Notes: generated by a model from the letters alone, not told the origin. A stretch of DNA of 64,000 bases from Clostridia bacterium (GCA_017545535.1 JAFWMS010000028.1:62001-126000); one strand, 5' to 3'; counted from the stretch's first letter, positions 38,947 to 48,026 are shown. Numbers and translations: made by a program.

Positions 38947-40674
38947 TCATTTAGCAGGTTTAAAGGAGTCCTTCAGGCCCACCACCCGGTTGAACACGGG
39001 CTTTTCGGCCGTGGTATCGAGATCCGCGCAGTAGTAGCCCATGCGCAGGAACTGATACCGGGTCCCGGCGGGGGCCTTGGCCGCGGCGGGCTCCACGAAG
39101 CCATGGAGCACCTTCAGACTGTCGGGGTTGATGGTCTTTAGGAAGTCCCGATCCTTGGCGCCGCCCACGTATTCGCCCTCGGCCTCGGCTTCCGCCTCCG
39201 CCTCCGCGTCGTCGGCCCCGGTCTCGGCAAGCAGGGGCTCGTAGTGCCGAAGCTCTGCCGGCACCGCGTCCAGGGTGGAGAGCCAATGGATGGTGCCCTT
39301 CACCTTCCGCTGGCACTCGCCGCTCCTCGTCTCCGGGTCGTAGGTGCAGTGGATCAACGTCACGTCGCCGTTTTCGTCGGTCTCGTAGCCCGTGCAGAGG
39401 ACGATATAGGCCCCCTTCAGGCGCACCTCGCCTTCGGGCTTGAGCCGGAAGAACTTCTTGGGCGGGTCGGGGTCGAAGTCGCTCCGCTCGATGTACAGCT
39501 CCTTGGAGAAGGTGACGGTCCGGGTGCCCGCTTCCTCGCTGCCGGGCAGGTTTTCGAGCTCGATCTCTTCGGTCTTGCCCTCGGGCCAGTTGTCGATGAC
39601 CAGCTTCACGGGCTCCGTCACCGCCATCATCCGATAGGCCGTGGCGTTCAAAAAGTCGCGGACGCAGGCTTCCAACAGGGCCGTCTCCACCACGGAATCG
39701 GCCTTAGCGACGCCGATGCGGCTGAGGAAGTCCCGGATGGCCTCGGCGGGGTAGCCCCTCCGACGCATGGCGCACAGCGTGGGCATCCGCGGATCGTCCC
39801 AGCCGGACACGATCCCCTCCTCCACCAGCATGCGGAGCTTGCGCTTGCTCATGACGGTGTTGGTGAGATTGAGCCGGGCAAACTCGATCTGCCGGGGATT
39901 GGGCCTATTGTCGAACTCGCACTGCTCCACCACCCAGTTGTACAGGGGCCGATGGATCTCATACTCCAGCGAGCACAGGGAGTGGGTCACCCCCTCGATG
40001 GCGTCCTGGATGGGGTGGGCGAAGTCGTACATGGGGTAGATGCACCACTTGTCCCCGGTCTGGTGATGGGGCATGTGGATGATCCGGTACAGGGCCGGGT
40101 CCCGCATGTTGATGTTGGGGGAGGCCATGTCGATCTTGGCCCGGAGGGTCTTCGATCCGTTCTCGAACTCGCCGTTCTTCATGCGCTCGAACAGGTCCAG
40201 GTTCTCCTCCACGGACCGATCCCGCCAGGGGCTGTTCTTCCCGGGCTCCGTAAGGGTGCCCCGGTAGGCCTTCATCTCCTCCTTGGTGAGGTCGTCCACG
40301 TAGGCCACGCCCTTTTTGATGAGCTTCTTGGCGAGCTCGTAACACTGATCAAAATAGGAGGAACCGAAGACCAGCTTGTCCCACTGGAACCCCAGCCAGC
40401 GGATGTCCTGCTCGATGGCGTCCACGTACTCCGTCCCCTCCTTGGTGGGGTTGGTGTCGTCGTAGCGGAGGTTGCAGGTGCCGCCGTACTTCTCCGCCGT
40501 GGAGAAGTCGATGGTCAACGCCTTGGCGTGGCCGATGTGCAGATACCCGTTGGGCTCCGGGGGGAACCGGGTCTTGATCCGCAGCTCCTTGTCCGGGTAC
40601 AGGGCCCGGAATTTTTCAAGATCCTCCTCAACGGCTTCCTCGATGAAGTTTTTGATCTTCGGTGCTTCTTCCAT
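38947..40674 (-). CDS. glnS: Glutamine-tRNA ligase
   Basis: This 575-residue class I synthetase charges tRNA-Gln directly. HIGH motif: [17 protein letters not shown] (residues 37-53); KMSKS-like: [11 protein letters not shown]. The two C-terminal anticodon-binding barrels are present ([15 protein letters not shown], then [19 protein letters not shown]). Near residue 485 there is a short acidic tract ([18 protein letters not shown]), likely a flexible loop. Many Bacillota lack glnS and use GatCAB transamidation, so its presence is a lineage marker; GluRS may still serve both routes. It is the first gene of the operon, with promoter at 40736-40764. Confidence 0.96.
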   Translation of the reverse strand: MEEAPKIKNFIEEAVEEDLEKFRALYPDKELRIKTRFPPEPNGYLHIGHAKALTIDFSTAEKYGGTCNLRYDDTNPTKEGTEYVDAIEQDIRWLGFQWDKLVFGSSYFDQCYELAKKLIKKGVAYVDDLTKEEMKAYRGTLTEPGKNSPWRDRSVEENLDLFERMKNGEFENGSKTLRAKIDMASPNINMRDPALYRIIHMPHHQTGDKWCIYPMYDFAHPIQDAIEGVTHSLCSLEYEIHRPLYNWVVEQCEFDNRPNPRQIEFARLNLTNTVMSKRKLRMLVEEGIVSGWDDPRMPTLCAMRRRGYPAEAIRDFLSRIGVAKADSVVETALLEACVRDFLNATAYRMMAVTEPVKLVIDNWPEGKTEEIELENLPGSEEAGTRTVTFSKELYIERSDFDPDPPKKFFRLKPEGEVRLKGAYIVLCTGYETDENGDVTLIHCTYDPETRSGECQRKVKGTIHWLSTLDAVPAELRHYEPLLAETGADDAEAEAEAEAEGEYVGGAKDRDFLKTINPDSLKVLHGFVEPAAAKAPAGTRYQFLRMGYYCADLDTTAEKPVFNRVVGLKDSFKPAK

Positions 40675-40735
40675 GTGTGTATTTACCTTTCCGTGAATCT
40701 CAAATGCCGGGGCCTTTCACCCCATTGAATAGCAT

Positions 40736-40764
40736 ATTATACACCCTATGCGGCATCTTCGCAA
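40736..40764 (-). promoter_or_regulatory. Promoter of the glnS-gltX-ychF operon
   Basis: On the minus strand TTGCGA (40759-40764), a 17-base spacer and TATAAT (40736-40741), followed by a leader of about 55 bases. No T-box is visible in it. Confidence 0.75.
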
Positions 40765-40795
40765 GCGGTTTTCGTCCCCCGCCAAAGCCCATCCG

Positions 40796-40940
40796 CCCCA
40801 AGGGGGGACCGTTTTTTTCTCTCCCGCCGCCAGGCGCCCTCTCTCGGGAGAGAGAGAAAATATAGTCCTTGTCATTGTGTTTTTCTTTGTCATTGTATTT
40901 TTTTTGTCTTTGTCATTGTCTTTTTCTTTGTCTTCTCTTG
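40796..40940. repeat. TTGTCN element, degenerate copy F
   Basis: The 346-base gap between glnS and the histidine kinase gene contains CCCCAAGGGGGG (40797-40808), a hairpin TTTTCTCTCCCG...CGGGAGAGAGAGAAAA (40815-40860) and an imperfect TTGTCN array (40867-40940: TTGTCA, TTGTGT, TTGTCA, TTGTCT, TTGTCA and so on). The same three parts occur in copy E at 20979-21161. Order and perfection differ. No gene is seen. Confidence 0.65.
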
Positions 40941-40972
40941 AAATCAATGCCGTGGGGATAGATTTCAACATG

Positions 40973-41001
40973 AAAACAGGGAGAGGCAAGCCTCTCCCCT
41001 G
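40973..41001 (-). terminator. Terminator of the two-component operon
   Basis: On the minus strand CAGGGGAGAGG and CCTCTCCCTG pair around CTTG, followed by TTTT. Confidence 0.85.
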
Positions 41002-41020
41002 CGTTTTTCAACTATTCTGT

Positions 41021-42211
41021 CTATTCTCTCGGCAGCAGCACCGTGAAGGCGGTGCCCTCCGCTTCGGAGCTCTCCGCCGAGACGACGCCGCCCATGGCCT
41101 GAACCACGGACTGGACGATAGCGAGGCCCAGCCCGGAGCTGTCGGCGGCGGTGCGGCTCTTGTCCGCCCGGTAGAACCGCTCGAACACGTGAGGCAGGTC
41201 CTCCGGCGGGATATAGGAGCCGGTGTTGCGAACGGTGAGCCGGGCCTTCTTCCCCGCCTTCTCCAGGGACACGGTGATGTCGCTGCCGGCGGCGGCGTAC
41301 TTGCAGGCGTTGTCCAGCAGGCATTCCAGGATGCTCTGGACCTGGGCCCGGTCGCCCCGGACCACCAGATCGGGCTCCACCTGTTCGTCGATGGTGAGCC
41401 CCTTTTCAAAGGCGGTGGCCTCGAAGGCCAAGGCGGTCTCCATGACCATGTCCGAAAGGTCCAATGCCGAGCGCTCGATCTTGGCGGGGTCGTCCTCCAT
41501 GCGGGCCAGGGTCAGCATCTTCTGGACCAGGTCCTTCATCCGCTGGCCGGCGGTCTCGATCCGGTCCAGCTCCGGGGCGTCGCCCCCCGCCTGCTGCTTC
41601 AAAAGCTCGCTGTTGCTTAGGATCACGGTGAGCGGGGTCTTAAGATCGTGGGAAGCGTCGGCCACGAACTGGCGCTGCATGTCCCAGGCCCGGGCCATGG
41701 GGCGCACCGCCCAGCCGGACAAAAGCCAGACCAGCAGCAGCAGCGCCGCCCACACGCCGGCGGCGATGAGGGCCAGGGCCTTTACGGCGGCGGTCACCAG
41801 CCGATCCTCCAAAGCGGTGTCCACCACGGCCACGTAGGTCTTGCCGTTGTGCTTGGCCACGGAGGTGTGGACGCCCTTGTTCTTCAGCTTTTTCCCTGCG
41901 GCGGCCTCTCGGACCAGCTCCTGCTGCTCCTCCTCGGAGAAGTGCTCCAAGGTGGCGCTGCTCTCGTTCTCGATGGCCCCGGTCTCCGGGTCGATGGTGA
42001 GGACCACGGCCCGCTCGAACCGGTTGCCCCGGCCCTCGCCGCCGCCCTTCTCCCCCAGGGCGAACATGAGCGAGCGCTTCATCATCTGGTCCGCGTCGGA
42101 GTAGATCACCTTCCGGGCGCCGAAGTACAAAACGCCGGTAACCAACAGAAGCACCAGCGTGACCACGGCCATGCTGGTGAGGATGAATCGCTTTTTCAGT
42201 TGACGGATCAT
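41021..42211 (-). CDS. Sensor histidine kinase
   Basis: This is a 396-residue membrane kinase. Two membrane segments (about residues 11-30 and 145-168) flank an outer sensor domain of about 115 residues without a recognised fold. The dimerisation/H-box is VADASHDLKTPLTVIL with phosphorylated His188. The ATPase domain has the N-box ECLLDNACKYA, G1 (near LTVRNTGSYIPPEDL), the F-box HVFERFYRADKSR and G2 GLGLAIV. It overlaps the regulator gene by 4 bases (ATGA). No HAMP domain is evident. The signal is unknown. Confidence 0.94.
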   Translation of the reverse strand: MIRQLKKRFILTSMAVVTLVLLLVTGVLYFGARKVIYSDADQMMKRSLMFALGEKGGGEGRGNRFERAVVLTIDPETGAIENESSATLEHFSEEEQQELVREAAAGKKLKNKGVHTSVAKHNGKTYVAVVDTALEDRLVTAAVKALALIAAGVWAALLLLVWLLSGWAVRPMARAWDMQRQFVADASHDLKTPLTVILSNSELLKQQAGGDAPELDRIETAGQRMKDLVQKMLTLARMEDDPAKIERSALDLSDMVMETALAFEATAFEKGLTIDEQVEPDLVVRGDRAQVQSILECLLDNACKYAAAGSDITVSLEKAGKKARLTVRNTGSYIPPEDLPHVFERFYRADKSRTAADSSGLGLAIVQSVVQAMGGVVSAESSEAEGTAFTVLLPRE

Positions 42212-42885
42212 GTGTCGGTCCTTTCCAGGCGATAGCCGAACTTGCGCAGGGTGGCGATCTGGACCGGCGCCTTCAAAAAGGCCAGCTTCTTGCGGAGGAA
42301 GGAGATGTACACCTCCACGTTGTTGTCCTCCGCGTCGCTCTCAAAGCCCCAGACCTTGTTGATGAGGGTGTCCTTGCTGACCACGGCCTCGCCGTTGGAC
42401 ATGAAGATGTGCATGAGGGAGAACTCCTTCTTGCCCAGGCGGACCTTCTTGTCCCCCCAGGACAAATCGCAGGTGGACAGATTCAGCTTCAGATCCCCGA
42501 AGCTGAGCTCGTCCATGACCACCTCCCCCTGCCGCCGGGTCAGGGCCCGGACGCAGGCCAAAAGCTCCGACATCTCGAAGGGCTTGGTCAGATAGTAGTC
42601 CGCGCCGCTGTCCAGGCCACGGACCTTGTCGTCGGTCTCGGTCCGAGCGGTGAGCATGAGGATGGGGGCGGCGATCTTCGCCTTCCTGAGCTCCCGGGCG
42701 ATGGAAAAGCCGTCCTTCATGGGGAGCATGATGTCCAGGACCACCAGGTCGTAGTCCCCAGAAAGGCCCCAGTCCAATCCGGATTCCCCGTCGTTGCAGA
42801 TGTCGCTTTCGAAATGGACGCTCTTGAGCATCTCGCCCAGGGTGCGGGCCAGAGCCTTGTCGTCCTCTACGATCAACGCGCGCAT
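42208..42885 (-). CDS. OmpR/PhoB family response regulator
   Basis: This is a 225-residue two-domain regulator. The receiver has acidic pocket Glu7-Asp8-Asp9, phospho-acceptor Asp51 (VVLDIMLP), Thr in MLTART and Lys in YLTKPF. The C-terminal winged helix shows KEFSLMHIFMSNGEAVVSKDTLINKVWG and NNVEVYISFLRKKL, diagnostic of the OmpR class. The ATG at 42885 is chosen (GAGGGGG upstream); a GTG at 42903 is possible. It is coupled to the kinase gene. Direct repeats upstream of its -10 box (42929-42945) suggest that it activates its own operon. Confidence 0.94.
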   Translation of the reverse strand: MRALIVEDDKALARTLGEMLKSVHFESDICNDGESGLDWGLSGDYDLVVLDIMLPMKDGFSIARELRKAKIAAPILMLTARTETDDKVRGLDSGADYYLTKPFEMSELLACVRALTRRQGEVVMDELSFGDLKLNLSTCDLSWGDKKVRLGKKEFSLMHIFMSNGEAVVSKDTLINKVWGFESDAEDNNVEVYISFLRKKLAFLKAPVQIATLRKFGYRLERTDT

Positions 42886-42913
42886 GAAAGTCTTCCCCCT
42901 CACGTTTTTCTAC

Positions 42914-42945
42914 AGTGTACGCCCCGAACCTGAAAAAAGCCTGAA
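42914..42945 (-). promoter_or_regulatory. Autoregulated promoter with direct repeats in place of a -35 box
   Basis: On the minus strand two TTCAGG copies start 11 bases apart (complements CCTGAA at 42929-42934 and 42940-42945), the spacing of OmpR/PhoB half-sites. They lie just upstream of TACACT (42914-42919) where a -35 box should be. The site lies directly beside the end of the DUF554 gene. Confidence 0.55.
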
Positions 42946-42948
42946 CCT

Positions 42949-43632
42949 TTACAGGAACAGGCAGAATACTATCGGCAAAAAGATGGCGGGCAGCAGGTCC
43001 ATGACCTTGATATGGGTGATCTTCAGCATGTTGAGGCCGATGGGCACCAAAAGGAGGGAGCCCACCGCGCCCATTTCCACCGCCGAGGCGGCGAAGAAGG
43101 AGGCGCTGAAGAGGCCCAGGAGGGTGAAAAGGCCCTGGTACAGGAACACCGCCGCCGCACTCAGGAGCACGCCGCCGCCCATGGCGGAGGCCAGGAGCAT
43201 GGCGGAGATGCCGTCGATAAGGGCCTTGGCAAAGAGGATGGAGTGGTCGCCGGTGAACCCGTCCTGGAGAGCGCCGGTCACCGCCATGGCGCCGGTGCAA
43301 AAGAGGAGGGACGCGCTGACGAACCCGGCGGCGAAGCCTGCCTGTTTGTCGGGGCCCACCAGCTTGCCGCTCAATTTGTCCGCCAGGCGGTGGAAGCCGT
43401 CGTCGATGGAGAGGAGGGCGCCGATGGCCGCGCCCACGGCCAGGGAGAGGATCATGACCAGGGTCTTCTCCCCCTTCAGCGCCCCGGAGAGGCCGATGAG
43501 GATGACGCCCAAGGCCAACGCTTCCATGACCCGGGTATGGAGTTTTTCGGAGATGCCCTTGTGGAGCAGCAAGCCCGCTCCGCCGCCCAGCAGGATGGCG
43601 GCGGCGTTGACGATGGTGCCGAGACCTTTCAT
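42949..43632 (-). CDS. DUF554 family membrane protein
   Basis: This 227-residue protein has seven or so hydrophobic segments, glycine-rich (GTIVNAAAILLGGGAGLL at the N-terminus, the family start; VILIGLSGAL; ALIDGISAMLLASAMGGGVLLSA; IGLNMLKITHIKVMDLLPA near the C-terminus). Members are called possible transport or membrane proteins; function is not established. The ATG at 43632 follows AAAAGG. Its stop lies only 4 bases from the regulator half-site upstream of the two-component genes. Repeat copy C lies between this gene and ileS, so it is probably transcribed separately from ileS. Confidence 0.88.
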   Translation of the reverse strand: MKGLGTIVNAAAILLGGGAGLLLHKGISEKLHTRVMEALALGVILIGLSGALKGEKTLVMILSLAVGAAIGALLSIDDGFHRLADKLSGKLVGPDKQAGFAAGFVSASLLFCTGAMAVTGALQDGFTGDHSILFAKALIDGISAMLLASAMGGGVLLSAAAVFLYQGLFTLLGLFSASFFAASAVEMGAVGSLLLVPIGLNMLKITHIKVMDLLPAIFLPIVFCLFL

Positions 43633-43656
43633 GGGGTACCTTTTGGTTTGTTTTAT

Positions 43657-43810
43657 TTTGCCGCTTTTTCTCTTTCGAAAAAGAGAAAAAGCGGCGGAAA
43701 AAGAGAAACTTAAGAGACAGTATACCTGTTGTGCTTTGTCCAATTTGTCTTCAGTTGCTTCTCTTTTTTCGGTTCCTTTTTTCTCTTCGTGAGAAGAGAA
43801 AAAAGGAACA
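43657..43810. repeat. Structured intergenic repeat, copy C
   Basis: Hairpin CCGCTTTTTCTCTTT / AAAGAGAAAAAGCGG (43661-43675, 43680-43694), then CGGAAAAAGAGAAACTTAAG identical to copy D, a diverged centre, and a perfect 17-bp hairpin (GTTCCTTTTTTCTCTTC, 43772-43788, with 43793-43809). It lies downstream of ileS and upstream of the DUF554 gene. Confidence 0.85.
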
Positions 43811-43828
43811 CAGAAGAAGCTTCCGTCC

Positions 43829-46800
43829 TTATACCTTCTCCACCGACAGCCGTACGGCTTCGCCGTTCACGTCCCAGTCCTTCTCATAGCCGGAGAGGAC
43901 CGCAGAGACGCCGTCGGCCAGGGTGTCGGCGGCGATGTCCGCGGCGTACTTTTCAAAGACGGCCTTCACCTTCTCGCTGCCCTGATAGCCGATGCGGATA
44001 TGGTCCGCCACCTCGAAGCCCGCCTCCTTGCGCATGGTCTGGACTTTGCTGGTGAGCTCGCGAACGAAGCCCAGCTCGATGAGCTCCGGGGTCAGGTTCG
44101 TGTCAAGGACCACGGTCACCTGCCCGTCGGTCTCGGAAACCAGCCCCTCCTTCTTCACGGCGGTGACCAGCACGTCCTCCTCGGTGAGCTCCACGGTCTG
44201 CCCGTTGGCATCGAATGTGTACTTCCCGTACGTCTTGATGGCGTTCACGATCTCGTCGCCGGCCCCGGGCTCCGCCATCTTGTTGCGGATGGCGCCCAAA
44301 AGCTTCCCGTACTTGGGGCCCAGGGTCCTGAGCTGGGGCTTCACGGCGTAGGAGATGAAGCTGGACGCGTCGTCCACGAAACTGACCTCCTTCACGTTCA
44401 GCTCCTCGGCGATGATGGTCCGATACCCCTCGGAAAGGGGCTCGCCCTGAACGTACATGGCGGAAAGGGGCTGCCGGATCTTCATGGCGGCGTTGTTCCG
44501 GGCGGCCCGGCCCAGGGTCACGATGCCCAGCACCTCCTCCATGTTCTTTTCGAGATCCCCGTCGATGAGGCTCTCGTCCGCCACGGGGAAGTCGCACAGA
44601 TGCACGCTGAGGGGCGCGTCCGTTTCCACCCGGCGGACCATGTTCTGATAGATGGACTCGGCCATGAAGGGCACGAAGGGCGCACAGACCAGCGTCAGCT
44701 CCTTGAGCACCGTGTACAGGGTCATGTAGGCCGCTTCCTTGTCTGCGGTCATCTCGCTGCCCCAATACCGGTTCCGGCACCGGCGCACATACCAGTTGGA
44801 CAGCTCGTCCACGAAGGATTGCAGCTCCCGGCCCGCCTCGGTGATCTTGAGGGCCTCCAGGTCCTTGTCCACCGTTTGGATCAGCGTCTGCATCCTGGAC
44901 AGGACCCAGCGATCCATGAAGCTGAGATTCTCCCGCCGGAGGGCGTGCTTCGTGGGATCGAACCCGTCGATGTCCGCGTAGAGGATATAGAAGGCGTAGG
45001 TGTTCCACAGGGTGCCCATGAACTTGCGCTGATACTCGCTGACGGCCTCGCCGGAGAATCGGGAGGGCAGCCAGGGGCTGGATCCCGTGTAGAAATACCA
45101 GCGGACGGCGTCGGCGCCCTGGGCGTTGAGCACGTCGAAGGGGTTCACCACGTTCCCCAGGTGCTTGCTCATCTTCTTGCCGTCCTTGTCGCAGACGAGG
45201 CCCAGCACCACGCAGTTTTTGAAGGGCGCCTCGTCAAAGAGCAGCGTCGCGATGGCCAGCAGGGTATAGAACCAGCCCCGGGTCTGGTCGATGGCCTCGG
45301 AGATGAAATCGGCGGGATACCGGCGCTCGAACTTCTCTTTGTTCTCGAAGGGATAGTGCCACTGGGCGAAGGGCATGGAGCCGGAGTCGAACCAGCAGTC
45401 CATGACCACGCTCTCCCGCTTCATGTGCCCGCCGCACTGGGGGCAGGTCACCGTTACCGCGTCGATGAAGGGCTTGTGCAGCTCGATATCCTCGGGGCAG
45501 TCCGGGCTCATGGCCTTCAGCTCCGCCTTGCTGCCGATCACGTGGACCTTGCCGCAGTCCGGGCAGACCCACACGGGGAAGGGCGTGCCCCAATACCGCT
45601 CCCGGGTCACGGCCCAGTCGATGACGTTCTCCACGAAGTTGCCCATGCGACCGTCCCGGATGGTCTCCGGGATCCAGTTCACGCTCTTGGTGAAGCGGAC
45701 CAGCTTGTCCTTCACCGCGGTCATGCGGATGAACCACTCCTCCCGGGCGTAGTAGATGAGGGGCGTGTCGCAGCGCCAGCAGAAGGGGTAGCTGTGCTCG
45801 AAGGAGGGGGCGGAGAACAGCTTCTCCTGCCGCTTCAGGTCCTCCAAGACGGGCTTGTCCGCGTCCTTCACGAAGAGGCCGTCGAAGGGGGTGCCGCCGC
45901 ACATATGGCCGGAGGTGTTCACGAGCTGGAGGAAGGGCAGGTCGTAAACCTTCCCCACCCGGTTGTCGTCCTCGCCAAAGGCCGGGGCGATGTGGACCAC
46001 GCCGGTGCCCTCGTCCAAGGTCACGTAGCTGTCCGCCACCACCCGGTAGCCCTTCTTGCCGCCGAACCCGGCGCTCATGTCGAAGAGGGGCTCGTATTCC
46101 GTGCCCACCAGGTCCGCGCCGGAGAAGGTCTCCATGATCTCCACGTCCTCGCCCAGCACGTTCTTCACCAGCGCCTCGGCCAGGATATAGACCCCGTCCT
46201 CCCGGCGGGCCTTCACGTACACCTCGTTGGCGTTGACGCAGAGGGCCACGTTGCTGGGCAGCGTCCAGGGGGTGGTGGTCCAGGCCAGGATGCAGGTGCC
46301 GCTGCCGTCCTTCAAATAGAACTTGGCGATGGCGGAGGTCTCCTTCACGTCCTTGTAGCCCTGGGCCACCTCGTGGGAGGAGAGGGCCGTCCCGCAGCGG
46401 GGGCAATAGGGCACGATCTTGTAGCCCTTGTAGAGGAGGCCCTTGTCGTAGATGGTCTTCAGGGCCCACCATTCGGACTCGATATAGTCGTCGTGATAGG
46501 TGACGTAGGGATCGTCCATGTCCATCCAGAAGCCCACCCGGTCGGACATGTCCTCCCACTCGGACTTATACTTCCACACGGACCGCTTGCAACCCTCGAT
46601 GAAGGGCTCCACGCCGTAGGCCTCGATCTGCTCCTTGCCGTCCAGATGGAGCTCCTTCTCCACCTCCAGCTCCACTGGCAGGCCGTGGGTGTCCCAGCCG
46701 GCCTTTCTAAGCACGTCGTACCCCTTCATGGTCCGATACCGGGGGATGATGTCCTTGATGCTCCTGGTCAGCACGTGGCCGATGTGGGGCCGGCCGTTGG

Positions 46801-46948
46801 CCGTGGGCGGGCCGTCGAAAACGGTGTAGGCGGGAGCGCCCTTGCGGAGCTCCACGCTCTTCTCGAACACATGGTTCTCCTTCCAGAAGGTTAGGACCTG
46901 CTTCTCCCGGTCCACAAACTTCAGATCCGTCGATACCTTGTCGTACAT
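43829..46948 (-). CDS. ileS: Isoleucine-tRNA ligase, eukaryotic-like type 2
   Basis: This 1039-residue class I synthetase has HIGH as PHIGH at residues 54-58 (GRPHIGHVLTRSIKDI), an editing domain with TTTPWTLPSN and DEGTGVVHIAPAFGEDD, and KMSKS as KKMSKHLGN near residue 590. The length, the KMSKHLGN variant and the DUF5915-like C-terminal region (LGFVRELTSKVQTMRKEAGFEVADHI) fit the IleS2 type, which is often insensitive to mupirocin. The start at 46948 follows GGAGGAGA. Expression is controlled by the T-box leader upstream. Confidence 0.95.
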   Translation of the reverse strand: MYDKVSTDLKFVDREKQVLTFWKENHVFEKSVELRKGAPAYTVFDGPPTANGRPHIGHVLTRSIKDIIPRYRTMKGYDVLRKAGWDTHGLPVELEVEKELHLDGKEQIEAYGVEPFIEGCKRSVWKYKSEWEDMSDRVGFWMDMDDPYVTYHDDYIESEWWALKTIYDKGLLYKGYKIVPYCPRCGTALSSHEVAQGYKDVKETSAIAKFYLKDGSGTCILAWTTTPWTLPSNVALCVNANEVYVKARREDGVYILAEALVKNVLGEDVEIMETFSGADLVGTEYEPLFDMSAGFGGKKGYRVVADSYVTLDEGTGVVHIAPAFGEDDNRVGKVYDLPFLQLVNTSGHMCGGTPFDGLFVKDADKPVLEDLKRQEKLFSAPSFEHSYPFCWRCDTPLIYYAREEWFIRMTAVKDKLVRFTKSVNWIPETIRDGRMGNFVENVIDWAVTRERYWGTPFPVWVCPDCGKVHVIGSKAELKAMSPDCPEDIELHKPFIDAVTVTCPQCGGHMKRESVVMDCWFDSGSMPFAQWHYPFENKEKFERRYPADFISEAIDQTRGWFYTLLAIATLLFDEAPFKNCVVLGLVCDKDGKKMSKHLGNVVNPFDVLNAQGADAVRWYFYTGSSPWLPSRFSGEAVSEYQRKFMGTLWNTYAFYILYADIDGFDPTKHALRRENLSFMDRWVLSRMQTLIQTVDKDLEALKITEAGRELQSFVDELSNWYVRRCRNRYWGSEMTADKEAAYMTLYTVLKELTLVCAPFVPFMAESIYQNMVRRVETDAPLSVHLCDFPVADESLIDGDLEKNMEEVLGIVTLGRAARNNAAMKIRQPLSAMYVQGEPLSEGYRTIIAEELNVKEVSFVDDASSFISYAVKPQLRTLGPKYGKLLGAIRNKMAEPGAGDEIVNAIKTYGKYTFDANGQTVELTEEDVLVTAVKKEGLVSETDGQVTVVLDTNLTPELIELGFVRELTSKVQTMRKEAGFEVADHIRIGYQGSEKVKAVFEKYAADIAADTLADGVSAVLSGYEKDWDVNGEAVRLSVEKV

Positions 46949-46954
46949 ACTCTC

Positions 46955-47210
46955 CTCCAACTGTTTATTGAAAATAAAAGATCTTCCGCCCCAATACGGG
47001 GCGAAAGACCTGATCTTCCGCGGTACCACCCGCCTTGCGCAGCCATAGACTGCGCCGCTCTGTGCCCCTGTAACGGAGGGCCGCCGGAGGCCGCTACTCG
47101 CTTTTCACGTCCCCGCTCCCGGGTGATCTCGCACATGGGCCCCTTGCCGCCTTACACCGTCCGCGGCTCGCTTGAAGGGGTTGGACCATGGCTACCTGTC
47201 CCGATCCACG
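46955..47210 (-). promoter_or_regulatory. T-box riboswitch of ileS (Ile specifier ATC)
   Basis: The minus-strand leader shows the conserved T-box sequence GGGTGGTACCGCGG (47018-47031), which pairs with the uncharged tRNA acceptor end. A terminator hairpin lies at about 46979-47005 (TCTTTCGCCCC / GGGGCGGAAGA, then TCTTTTATTTT). Stem I contains the likely specifier ATC (47125-47127, in the context GCGAGATCACC), an isoleucine codon. Uncharged tRNA-Ile should favour the antiterminator and raise ileS expression. Confidence 0.92.
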
Positions 47211-47256
47211 TTTGGTAGCAGTATACACGAATGGGGACGATTTGTAAAGGGACGTT

Positions 47257-47400
47257 TTTGCCGCTTTTTCTCTTTAGACAAAGAGAAAAAGCGGCGGAAA
47301 AAGAGAAACTTAAGAAGAATAATGGGAAGTACAGCGTCAGCCATACTTCCCATTTGCGTTTCTTTTGGGTGCCTTTTCTTTTCAAGAAAGGGTGCGAAGC
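47257..47400. repeat. Structured intergenic repeat, copy D
   Basis: Hairpin CCGCTTTTTCTCTTT / AAAGAGAAAAAGCGG (47261-47275, 47280-47294), CGGAAAAAGAGAAACTTAAG, central inverted repeat AATGGGAAGTA (47321-47331) / TACTTCCCATT (47344-47354), and a decayed third hairpin (CCTTTTCTTTTC...AAGAAAGG, about 47372-47391). It fills the gap between the ileS leader and the DUF2812 operon. The bases from 47400 to 47511 show no gene. Confidence 0.85.
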
Positions 47401-47511
47401 CGAGCGCTGCCTGTGGCAGATGCAGCGAGGCGCAGCACGGGCAAAGCAAGGAGAAAGCAAGCGGCAGCGCAGCTTCGACTATGCTTTGCACCCGGTCAAC
47501 GAAGCTTTCAA

Positions 47512-48012
47512 TTATTCGTGGAGCTGGCGCTCCCGCTGGAGCTCGTCCCTCTTGCCCTGGATGCGGCCGTAGGCGTAGGCGAGAAGCCCGGCGCAAAGGA
47601 GGTTGATGCCGCCCAGGCCGTTGTAGCGCAGATTCATAAGCCCGATGCCCAGGTTAAGGATGCCGATGGGCAGCAGGATACGGCCCATGTTGTTGAGCTG
47701 CTCGATCCGGGAGTCAAGATCGCTGTTCAACTCGAAATGCCCCAGCTCGCTTTTGCGGCGGAAGTAGAGCCACTGCATCATATGGCCGATGTACTCCGCG
47801 CCAGTATCCTTCACGAAGGAGATATATGCCTCGTCCGGCTTGCGGCACTCCAGCCGCACCTCGTAGGCGCCGGGGTCCGTCCTCTCAAACCAATAGGTGC
47901 ACCAGCCTATCTGGCACAGCGTCCAGCCCTCGGCCGCCATGCTGTTGAGCCACATGTCCTCCTTTTCGAATTCCCACACCCAGAACCACTTGAATACCTT
48001 TTTCATGTCCAT
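47512..48012 (-). CDS. DUF2812 domain membrane protein
   Basis: This 166-residue protein has an N-terminal DUF2812 region (KVFKWFWVWEFEKEDMWLNSMAAEGWTL, with the E-x-W-L-x-x-M-x-x-x-G motif, then FERTDPGAYEVRLEC) and two membrane segments (about residues 108-150). Proteins of this family are routinely paired with PadR-type regulators in Clostridia; the function is not established, though membrane-stress or antimicrobial-peptide response is often assumed. It is the last gene of the PadR operon, after a 14-bp gap. GGGAGGGAG precedes the ATG. Confidence 0.88.
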   Translation of the reverse strand: MDMKKVFKWFWVWEFEKEDMWLNSMAAEGWTLCQIGWCTYWFERTDPGAYEVRLECRKPDEAYISFVKDTGAEYIGHMMQWLYFRRKSELGHFELNSDLDSRIEQLNNMGRILLPIGILNLGIGLMNLRYNGLGGINLLCAGLLAYAYGRIQGKRDELQRERQLHE

Positions 48013-48026
48013 GCTCCCTCCCTGCT

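Noticed and set aside
44000-46894. A 964-codon plus-strand frame opposite ileS
   Set aside because: Antisense shadow; ileS is certain.
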